Assembly (NCBI GenBank): GCA_027311185.1
Contig: DAICZK010000091.1
Coordinates: 1-5,942 of the forward strand
Length of the DNA stretch: 5,942 nucleotides
Source of the DNA: Sulfuriferula sp.
Lineage (GTDB): Bacteria > Pseudomonadota > Gammaproteobacteria > Burkholderiales > Sulfuriferulaceae
Direction of reading: 5' to 3'
Part shown: positions 1 through 5,279 of the stretch, piece after piece
Layout: each line of letters starts with the position of its first letter
Numbering within the stretch: position 1 is the stretch's first letter
The notes under the pieces: generated by a model
What the model saw: only the letters and a program-made list of their open reading frames with translations
Told to the model about the DNA's origin: nothing
Database searches by the model: none
Translations under genes and position numbers: made by a program

Positions 1-39
1 GCACTGCACCCCGCAGCAGTCCGGCGCGCGCGACGAATT

Positions 40-58
40 AAGTCCGACAGACTCCTAG
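40..58. repeat. Solitary terminal-repeat copy abutting the psd stop codon
   Basis: The 19 bases AAGTCCGACAGACTCCTAG match the right terminal repeat of the fold-back element at 1222-1240 with one mismatch (A51 for G). The preceding T at 39 also matches. By analogy with the complete element, its CTAG outer end faces psd, so the body of this second element should lie to the left and mostly outside the window. The bases visible at 1-38 show no obvious similarity to the interior of the element at 1073-1240, so it may be a different family member or a degenerate end. The complement of its CTAG supplies the psd TAG stop. Confidence 0.75.
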
Positions 59-918
59 AGCGCCCTATTGCCGGGCTGCGCGCCCATCGCTTCGCCCATC
101 CGCACCGCGCGCGTTGCCGTCCATGCCGGGTTGAATTGCAGCGCGTCTTTCACAAACAGCGTGATGACGGTGGAGCCGAGCAGAAAGCGCCCCATTTCCT
201 CACCTTTTTTGAGCGCAATCTGCTGTTCGTCGTAGCGCCATTCGCGAATGTTCCTGGTTCGCGGCGGATTGACCGCGCCGTGCCAGACCGTCGCCATGCT
301 GCCGACTATCGAGGCCCCGACCAGCACTAATACGAAGGGCGTTTTATGCGCCGTTTCGAAAACGCAGACGACGCGTTCGTTGCGCGCAAACAAACCGGGT
401 ACGCCGCGCGCCGTGGCCGGATTGACCGAAAATAGGTCGCCCGGAACATAGATCATGCGCAGCAGGCGGCCATCGCAGGGCATGTGCACGCGGTGGTAGT
501 CCGTGGGGCTGAGATAAAGCGTGGCAAAACTGCCGTCCTGGAACGGCGCTGCGAGGCCGGCGTCGCCGCCGACCAGTGCGACGGTCGAATACTGGTGACC
601 CTTGGCCTGGAATATCTGGTCGCTTGCGATTGCGCCTAACTGGCTGATTGCGCCGTCCACCGGGCAGACGAAATCGCTGCTCGCGAGCGGGCGCGCGTCT
701 GCCCGCAGTGCGCGGGTGAAAAACGCATTGTAGCTGGCGTAGCTGCGGATGTCGGGATTGGCGGCTTCCGCCATGTTCACATCGTAGCGCGCCAGGAACC
801 AGCCGATCAGGTATTGCGAGAGGCCGGGATGTGTGGAATTCGCCATTTTCCCCGCCAGCACGTTGATGGCGCGTCTGGGCATCAGATATTGCAGCAATAC
901 GGAAAATCGTTCGGACAC
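55..918 (-). CDS. psd: Phosphatidylserine decarboxylase proenzyme
   Basis: This 287-residue protein decarboxylates phosphatidylserine to phosphatidylethanolamine at the inner membrane, the last step of the main bacterial route to this lipid. The self-cleavage motif LGST is at residues 247-250. Family knowledge says the chain is cut before Ser249, which becomes the pyruvoyl prosthetic group of a short alpha chain (about 249-287). The expected protease-like triad is present: Asp88 in the VDGA motif, His145 in YHRVHMP, and Ser249, at spacing close to the E. coli enzyme. The length fits the long E. coli-type form rather than the short form of about 215 residues found in many Betaproteobacteria. 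The start is GTG at 918, with a weak AGGG eight bases upstream. The N-terminal FSVLLQYLMPRRAI resembles the usual start of the family, so the Met13 alternative is less likely. The TAG stop lies in the terminal repeat at 40-58. No functional link to the sulfur genes is evident. Confidence 0.96.
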   Translation of the reverse strand: MSERFSVLLQYLMPRRAINVLAGKMANSTHPGLSQYLIGWFLARYDVNMAEAANPDIRSYASYNAFFTRALRADARPLASSDFVCPVDGAISQLGAIASDQIFQAKGHQYSTVALVGGDAGLAAPFQDGSFATLYLSPTDYHRVHMPCDGRLLRMIYVPGDLFSVNPATARGVPGLFARNERVVCVFETAHKTPFVLVLVGASIVGSMATVWHGAVNPPRTRNIREWRYDEQQIALKKGEEMGRFLLGSTVITLFVKDALQFNPAWTATRAVRMGEAMGAQPGNRAL

Positions 919-947
919 GATGAAAACCCTGGTACAAATCAGCGGGC

Positions 948-975
948 ATTATAACAAGGTGCGGCGATTTGTCTT
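948..975 (-). promoter_or_regulatory. Predicted sigma-70 promoter of psd
   Basis: On the minus strand a perfect TATAAT (-10, 953-948) is preceded, after a 16-base spacer, by AAGACA (-35, 975-970), which matches four of six consensus bases. Transcription would begin near 941, giving a leader of about 23 bases before the GTG start at 918. The call rests on consensus matching only. Confidence 0.6.
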
Positions 976-1072
976 GCATCTGGACAAACCAGGCAGTTGT
1001 CCTCGTTAATTTACTTTGACTTCGATATCTACTTTTACTGGCGGAACGATTGCGCTGGCTTGCTTAAATAAG

Positions 1073-1240
1073 CTAGGAGCCTGTCGGACTTGAAGAATCG
1101 TAGCGAAAATTCGGCTGGGCGAGGGCAGGTTTCGCCGGTTTTGCAGGTCAATAGTCGTTCTATTGACCAAAAAAACGGTGAAATATGGACCGGTCAGGCG
1201 GATTTGCAGCTGATTTCCTTTAAGTCCGACAGGCTCCTAG
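1073..1240. mobile_element. 168-bp fold-back MITE-like element
   Basis: The element is bounded by inverted repeats. CTAGGAGCCTGTCGGACTT at 1073-1091 is the exact reverse complement of 1222-1240, and the match extends to 22 of 23 bases (1073-1095 against 1218-1240). Inside, 1130-1142 pairs with 1171-1183 at 11 of 13 positions. The centre is a perfect 9-bp stem, GGTCAATAG/CTATTGACC (1146-1154 and 1160-1168), with loop TCGTT. The loop sits at the exact midpoint, so the whole element can fold into one long imperfect hairpin. There is no transposase, so it is probably a non-autonomous element mobilised in trans. If CTAG at both ends is a target duplication, it fits the YTAR-type target known for the IS5 group of insertion sequences. 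That assignment is inference, because a palindromic duplication cannot be told apart from part of the repeat. Its right end contains the cysB stop codon. Confidence 0.75.
1146..1168. repeat. Apical hairpin of the fold-back element
   Basis: This is a perfect 9-bp inverted repeat with a 5-base loop at the midpoint of the 168-bp element. On the plus strand it is followed by seven A residues (1169-1175), and neither strand places a T-run directly after the stem. It is therefore not a textbook rho-independent terminator, although RNA copied from the whole element would be strongly structured just after cysB. Confidence 0.7.
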
Positions 1241-2172
1241 TCACCGGTCTCCCCCGTATTCATCGCGGCGGTTACCACGCTATGGTCGAGATGAGGAGCG
1301 AACATTTCGATAAATGCGTAAGTATATCCGCGCAAATAGGTACCGCGACGAATGCCGATTTTGGTTGTGCTCGGGTCGAAAAGATGGCTTGCATCGATAG
1401 CGCGCAGATTGCGGTCGCGCTGGGGATCGTAAGCCATACTGGCGACAATGCCGATGCCCAAACCCAGTTCGACATAGGTCTTGATCACATCGGCGTCAAG
1501 GGCCATCAGCACGACGTTGGGATTTAGATTATGTTCGGCAAAAGCTTTATTGATCTGAGAGCGACCAGTGAAAGCGAAATCGTACGTAATGATCGGATAT
1601 TCAGCGATGCGTTCCAGTGTCAACACGGGGTCGGTCAGCAACGGGTGACCCGGAGGGGCAATGACACACCGATTCCACTGGTAACACGGCAACATCACCA
1701 GTTCCTCGCATAAAGCAATCGCTTCGGTAGCAATGGCGATATCCGCCTCCCCGGATGTCGCCATTTCCACAATCTGGGTCGGGTTACCCTGATGCAGCCG
1801 CAGTTGGACATCAGGGTACCGTGCCGAGAATGTCTTGATCACTGACGGCAACGCGTAGCGCGCCTGGGTATGGGTGGTGACGATGGACAGGCTGCCTTCG
1901 GTTTCGCCGGTGATATCTGCGCCGACGCGCGTCAGGTTCTCGGTTTCGCGAAGAATACGTTCCGTAATAGCCAGGATCTTCTGGCCGGGTTCGGTGATCC
2001 CGGTTATCCGCTTGCCGTGGCGGACAAGAATATCGACGCCTAATTCCTCCTCCAACAGTTGTATCTGTTTGCTGACGCCGGGCTGCGAAGTGTGCAGTTT
2101 CTCTGCCGCCAAGGAGACATTGAGTCCCTGCCTAGCAACTTCATAAAGATAGCGTAATTGTTGAATTTTCAT
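1237..2172 (-). CDS. cysB: LysR-type regulator of sulfur assimilation, CysB
   Basis: This 311-residue transcription factor resembles E. coli CysB along its whole length. CysB activates sulfate-assimilation genes when sulfur is limiting and responds to N-acetylserine/O-acetylserine, with sulfide or thiosulfate as anti-inducers. The N-terminal winged helix-turn-helix covers about residues 4-60 (LNVSLAAEKLHTSQPGVSKQ). The effector domain holds TTHTQARYALP at 99-109, IATEA at 147-151 and FTGRS at 201-205. The ligand-contact residues known from CysB (Thr100, Thr102, Gln103, Thr149, Thr202) are all present at the same numbers. The start is ATG at 2172; I see no clear Shine-Dalgarno sequence before it. 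The protein is about 13 residues shorter than E. coli CysB, and its TAG stop falls in the end of the fold-back element, so a slight trimming by insertion is possible. It is divergent from the permease-reductase-cysH genes that it presumably controls. The paralogue Cbl is a less likely identity. Confidence 0.95.
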   Translation of the reverse strand: MKIQQLRYLYEVARQGLNVSLAAEKLHTSQPGVSKQIQLLEEELGVDILVRHGKRITGITEPGQKILAITERILRETENLTRVGADITGETEGSLSIVTTHTQARYALPSVIKTFSARYPDVQLRLHQGNPTQIVEMATSGEADIAIATEAIALCEELVMLPCYQWNRCVIAPPGHPLLTDPVLTLERIAEYPIITYDFAFTGRSQINKAFAEHNLNPNVVLMALDADVIKTYVELGLGIGIVASMAYDPQRDRNLRAIDASHLFDPSTTKIGIRRGTYLRGYTYAFIEMFAPHLDHSVVTAAMNTGETGD

Positions 2173-2200
2173 CTATATAACAAATAGCAATTAAATAATA

Positions 2201-2229
2201 ATTATATATTATTTTTAATTATAATTAAA
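2201..2229 (-). promoter_or_regulatory. Predicted cysB promoter
   Basis: On the minus strand TATAAT at 2206-2201 is preceded, after 17 bases, by the weak -35 hexamer TTTAAT at 2229-2224. Transcription would start near 2194, giving a leader of about 22 bases. The region is so AT-rich that chance matches are likely, so this is tentative. The -35 lies within the palindrome at 2214-2229, which would fit CysB repressing its own gene, as known for E. coli. Confidence 0.4.
2214..2229. promoter_or_regulatory. 16-bp palindrome, candidate CysB operator
   Basis: TTTAATTATAATTAAA is a perfect palindrome in the divergent promoter region and contains the T-N11-A spacing typical of LysR-type sites. It overlaps the predicted -35 hexamers of both the leftward cysB promoter (2224-2229) and the rightward operon promoter (2216-2221). 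A second, shorter inverted repeat, AAATAAT at 2193-2199 with ATTATTT at 2208-2214, adjoins it and could be a second site. The assignment to CysB is inference from position; AT-rich DNA produces palindromes by chance. Confidence 0.4.
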
Positions 2230-2244
2230 CCTGGTTAATATAAT
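2216..2244 (+). promoter_or_regulatory. Predicted promoter of the permease-reductase-cysH operon
   Basis: TATAAT at 2239-2244 is a perfect -10. The hexamer 17 bases upstream, TAATTA at 2216-2221, is a poor -35. A good -10 with a poor -35 is the usual pattern of activator-dependent promoters and agrees with control by the divergent cysB. Transcription would start near 2251, about 21 bases before the ATG at 2272. Confidence 0.5.
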
Positions 2245-2271
2245 CCCATCTACAAAAAATCGGTAAAAAAC

Positions 2272-3072
2272 ATGCAGTGGCTTTATGTGAACTGGCTTTA
2301 CACAGTATCGGGATTGGGAGTCGGTCTGATCGTCGGGGTCACCGGTATGGGGGGTGGCGCTCTGATGACGCCCTTACTGGTGCTGGTGTTCGGCGTAGCT
2401 CCGAGCATAGCCGTGGGAACCGACCTGCTTTATGCCGCATTCACCAAATTGGTGGGCAGCGTTGCGCACGGACGGCGCGGAACGGTGGACTGGCGCATTG
2501 TCAGGCTTCTTGCCATGGGGAGTCTCCCTGCCACGATTTTGTGCATGTTGGCGTTGCATCGACTGGCGCTGGATGAGAAACATTTGAATACGTTGATTGC
2601 CGACGTGATGGGTGTTGCGCTGTTGCTGACCGCGGTTGTGTTGGCGCTCAAGCCGTATGTGATGAAAATTACCCGTCATAAAGACGGCACCTTTTACGAA
2701 TTGCCTGCGCAATATCTGAAAGTCGCCACCATCGCCACGGGAATGGTACTCGGGTTGCTGGTGACGATTTCATCTATCGGGGCCGGCGTGTTGGGCATGG
2801 TCGTACTGTGGTTCCTGTACCCGCGTATTGTCCCGGCCAAGCTGGTGGGCACGGACATTGCCCACGCCGTGCCGCTCACCCTGGCGGCTGGGCTGGGGCA
2901 CGTCGCACTGGGTACCGTTAATTTTGCATTGCTGGGCAGTTTGCTGCTGGGTTCGGTACCGGGGATTTTTCTAGGTAGTCATCTGGGCGCGAAAATTTCA
3001 GAGCGGGTATTGCGCAATATGTTGGCAATTATGCTGCTGATTCTTGGCAGCAGGTTGATGCTGTCGCGATAA
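2272..3072 (+). CDS. TSUP (TauE/SafE) family permease, probable sulfur oxyanion transporter
   Basis: This 266-residue, very hydrophobic protein has about eight predicted membrane segments arranged as two related halves. The first half shows GVTGMGGGALMTPLL (22-36) followed by GTDLLYA (49-55). The second shows SSIGAGVLGMVVL (167-179) followed by GTDIAHA (193-199). This internal duplication is the hallmark of the TSUP family, formerly DUF81. Members transport sulfite, sulfoacetate, sulfate or other organosulfur compounds, and one from Corynebacterium glutamicum (named CysZ there) in a sulfate-assimilation cluster takes up sulfate. The substrate and direction cannot be read from sequence. Position in a CysB-linked operon with sulfite reductase and APS reductase suggests sulfate uptake, with sulfite export as an overflow valve the alternative. 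The ATG at 2272 has only a weak ribosome binding site. The gene ends 25 bases before the next start, so the two are probably co-transcribed. Confidence 0.85.
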   Translation: MQWLYVNWLYTVSGLGVGLIVGVTGMGGGALMTPLLVLVFGVAPSIAVGTDLLYAAFTKLVGSVAHGRRGTVDWRIVRLLAMGSLPATILCMLALHRLALDEKHLNTLIADVMGVALLLTAVVLALKPYVMKITRHKDGTFYELPAQYLKVATIATGMVLGLLVTISSIGAGVLGMVVLWFLYPRIVPAKLVGTDIAHAVPLTLAAGLGHVALGTVNFALLGSLLLGSVPGIFLGSHLGAKISERVLRNMLAIMLLILGSRLMLSR

Positions 3073-3084
3073 TTTGAATAAAAT

Positions 3085-3090
3085 AAGGAG
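3085..3090 (+). promoter_or_regulatory. Ribosome binding site that decides the sulfite reductase start
   Basis: AAGGAG at 3085-3090 lies seven bases before ATG 3098, which is ideal spacing. It is only one base before ATG 3092, and it falls inside the reading frame if TTG 3074 were used. This favours 3098 as the true start. Confidence 0.8.
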
Positions 3091-3097
3091 TATGGCA

Positions 3098-5227
3098 ATG
3101 AACATAAACGGCATGAATTTAGTTAAAACAGAAGAGGTCGATCATTTCGATCGGGCGCTCCAGGCCTATTTGAGCGGTGAGATGGATGCCGACCGTTTTC
3201 AGGCTGTGCGCCTGCAACAAGGCATCTACGGACAACGTCAGGAAGGCGTGAATATGGTGCGCATCAAGGTGCCGGGAGGCAAGCTTGCTTCGGAGCAACT
3301 GGTTGCGTTAGCGGAAGTCTTGGAAAATTACGTGCCGGAAGGCAGGGCGCATATCACGACGCGACAGGACGCGCAGATTCATTATGTGCCGCTTAAGGAT
3401 ACCCCGGCAGTATTGCGCCACTTGGCTGGAGCCGGCCTGACCACGCGAGAAGCCTGCGGCAATACGGTGCGCAACGTCACTGCTTGCCCCCTGGCCGGGG
3501 TATGCCAGCGCGAACACGCGGATGTGGCGCCTTTTTTGCAGGGTATAGTCGAGCATTTCCTACGTCATCCGCTGACCCAGAACCTGCCGCGTAAATTTAA
3601 GATCAGCATCTCCGGTTGCGAGTCCGATTGCGCCCAGGGCATGCTGCACGACGTGGGTATCGTCGCGGTCAGGTCCGAGGAGGGACGTTTCGGCTTCAAA
3701 GTGCTGGCGGGAGGGGGGTTGGGACACAAGCCCCGCGAGGCCATTGTGGTGGAGTCGTTCGTAGAGGAAAAAGATTTGCTGGCAGTGGTGGAAGCTATAG
3801 TGGTCCTCCATAATCGCTATTCCGATCGTACCAAGCGCGCCAAATCGCGCGTCAAGTTTCTGGTCGACCGTTTTGGCGCCGAGGGGTTTGTGGCGAAATA
3901 CCGTGAAGAGCTAGAGCGTACCCGGGCGGCCCTGGCCACCCATGCTTACCCCAAGGGACAATGGCACGGCGGAAAATCCGGCGATGCGCCGGGACCTGGG
4001 GCGCCGCGGCATCTGTTCAAGCAAGCACAAGCAGGGCTGTACGTATTTCCCGTAAGCGTCCCGTTATGGCAGCTCGGTGCCGGGCAATTACAGGGACTCG
4101 CCGCGCTGATGGAAGATTTTGGATTAAGCGATGTGCGCACTACCCAGGACCAAAACCTGATGCTGGTCAGCGTGCCGGAAGCGCTCCTGTCGGCGTTGGA
4201 GGTCCGGCTTGACGGTTTGCGTCTGCATGGGCCGCAGTCTGGCGATGACGTAGTGGCCTGCCCCGGCACTTCCACTTGCCGGTTGGGAATCACTTCTTCC
4301 ATGACCGTTGCGCCCAAGCTTAACGGCGGCAGCCGGGATCTGCGCATACGCGTCTCCGGCTGCCATAACGGTTGCGCCCAACCGGAAACCGGCGATATCG
4401 GCATTTTCGGTGAGGGGCGGCGCATGCATGGCAAGCTGGTGCCCCATTACCAAATGTATTTGGGCGGCAACGGTTGCGGTGGCGGCGCATTTGCGATCAA
4501 AGGCCCTTCGGTGCCCGCGGCGCGCATCGAGCAAGCAGTCGAAAGGGTGCGGCAGGGTTATGCGGACATCGGCGAATCCAGCGAGTCGTTCTTCGAGTGG
4601 ACAAGGAAACGGGAGCACGGGTATTTCGAGCTGCTGCTCGCAGATTTGGTGCGCGTTTCCGAACAGGATATTGCCTCGGTGAGCAAAGATCATGGATACC
4701 AGGGAGATTTCAAGGTGTTGCAGTTGGGCGGCGGCGAATGCGCCGGCGCGGTTCAGGATACGGTAGCCGCGAAATTTTCCGAGGCAGCCTATGAACGCGA
4801 TTGTCGCAATGCCTTTGCCGTTCAGCGCAAGTATCGGGAAGCGCTGGAATGCATAGAGGCTATTGCCCGCCTGGTCAGTCAGGCGCTGGCATTCCTGGTG
4901 GGACAGAATCACAAGACAAGTGATCTGGCAGAGATGCTCAACGGATTAAGGCGCGAGCATTCGGTATTCGAGCCTCTGACGGAAAAGCTCGATGGCGTGC
5001 TTGAGCGCTACGCACAGTTGAAATTGACGTTCGATGACAAAGTCTTTGCCGCTGTCGCGACGGAAATTGATGGCTGGATGAAAGAAGCCGAGCAAGCCTG
5101 CGCACTAGCCGATTCCCGGCTTAACTTGCCTGGTATGTCTTCCCCGCCTCAACTGGACGCGAGTTCGATCGTTGCGAGTATCGGCTTATCCGCGCAACAG
5201 GAAGGTGATATTACACTAACACGCTAA
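3098..5227 (+). CDS. cysI: Siroheme-dependent sulfite reductase hemoprotein (CysI-like) with C-terminal extension
   Basis: This 709-residue protein probably reduces sulfite to sulfide with six electrons at a siroheme-[4Fe-4S] centre in the cytoplasm. The usual two-fold repeat of the nitrite/sulfite reductase family spans roughly residues 15-510. Residues matching the anion and siroheme contacts of E. coli CysI are present: Arg89 (TTRQD), Arg125 (NTVRNV), Lys166 and Lys168 (LPRKFK). The C-terminal half has the cluster motif CPGTSTC (Cys388, Cys394) with SGCHNGC (Cys422, Cys426). Unusually, the N-terminal half also has a full set, CPLAGVC (Cys130, Cys136) and SGCESDC (Cys174, Cys178). From about residue 515 there is an extra helical region I do not recognise; E. 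coli CysI has only about 570 residues. No cysJ flavoprotein is in the window, so the electron donor (ferredoxin or a distant CysJ) is unknown. Neighbours cysB and cysH favour sulfite over nitrite as substrate. The next gene begins 52 bases downstream. Confidence 0.88.
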   Translation: MNINGMNLVKTEEVDHFDRALQAYLSGEMDADRFQAVRLQQGIYGQRQEGVNMVRIKVPGGKLASEQLVALAEVLENYVPEGRAHITTRQDAQIHYVPLKDTPAVLRHLAGAGLTTREACGNTVRNVTACPLAGVCQREHADVAPFLQGIVEHFLRHPLTQNLPRKFKISISGCESDCAQGMLHDVGIVAVRSEEGRFGFKVLAGGGLGHKPREAIVVESFVEEKDLLAVVEAIVVLHNRYSDRTKRAKSRVKFLVDRFGAEGFVAKYREELERTRAALATHAYPKGQWHGGKSGDAPGPGAPRHLFKQAQAGLYVFPVSVPLWQLGAGQLQGLAALMEDFGLSDVRTTQDQNLMLVSVPEALLSALEVRLDGLRLHGPQSGDDVVACPGTSTCRLGITSSMTVAPKLNGGSRDLRIRVSGCHNGCAQPETGDIGIFGEGRRMHGKLVPHYQMYLGGNGCGGGAFAIKGPSVPAARIEQAVERVRQGYADIGESSESFFEWTRKREHGYFELLLADLVRVSEQDIASVSKDHGYQGDFKVLQLGGGECAGAVQDTVAAKFSEAAYERDCRNAFAVQRKYREALECIEAIARLVSQALAFLVGQNHKTSDLAEMLNGLRREHSVFEPLTEKLDGVLERYAQLKLTFDDKVFAAVATEIDGWMKEAEQACALADSRLNLPGMSSPPQLDASSIVASIGLSAQQEGDITLTR

Positions 5228-5265
5228 TATCGGTGCGCAAGGTCGGCGATTGACAATCTGACGAA

Positions 5266-5271
5266 AGAGGA
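5266..5271 (+). promoter_or_regulatory. Ribosome binding site of cysH
   Basis: AGAGGA at 5266-5271 is eight bases before the ATG at 5280 and supports that start. The 52-base gap between the reductase stop and this gene shows no clear terminator hairpin, in line with co-transcription. Confidence 0.7.
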
Positions 5272-5279
5272 AAAATAAC

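Larger units (their letters stand above)
919..1236. other. Intergenic region between psd and cysB
   Basis: This 318-base stretch holds no convincing gene. Its left end (948-975) carries the psd promoter. Positions 976-1072 show no recognisable gene, RNA or strong hairpin. From 1073 onward it is filled by the fold-back repeat element. Short reading frames that cross it either extend psd backwards in the wrong frame or start inside the repeat. Confidence 0.7.

Noticed and set aside
40..1095. psd as cargo of a composite transposon bounded by the inverted repeats at 40-58 and 1073-1095
   Set aside because: The repeat ends point their outer CTAG towards psd from both sides, so psd lies between two separate elements and not inside one. 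psd is a core gene.
1146..1175. Rho-independent terminator for cysB
   Set aside because: The stem is perfect, but no T-run follows it in the direction of cysB transcription; the seven A residues lie on the other side. It is better explained as the centre of the fold-back element.
1090..1527. Plus-strand 145-codon open frame
   Set aside because: It starts at a TTG inside the fold-back element and then runs antisense to the 3' part of cysB. It has no ribosome binding site and no family resemblance.
3074..3097. TTG at 3074 as start of the sulfite reductase
   Set aside because: The ribosome binding site AAGGAG at 3085-3090 would lie inside the coding region and the TTG would almost touch the permease stop. 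ATG 3098 has ideal spacing.
4124..4912. Minus-strand 262-codon open frame inside the sulfite reductase gene
   Set aside because: It is antisense to a strongly conserved coding region, has no recognisable motifs, and is explained by the GC-rich codon pattern of the real gene.
4640..5224. Fusion of a DUF934 protein to the sulfite reductase
   Set aside because: The length and position would fit the gene order seen in other Betaproteobacteria, but the DUF934-type sequence pattern as I recall it is not present in the extension.
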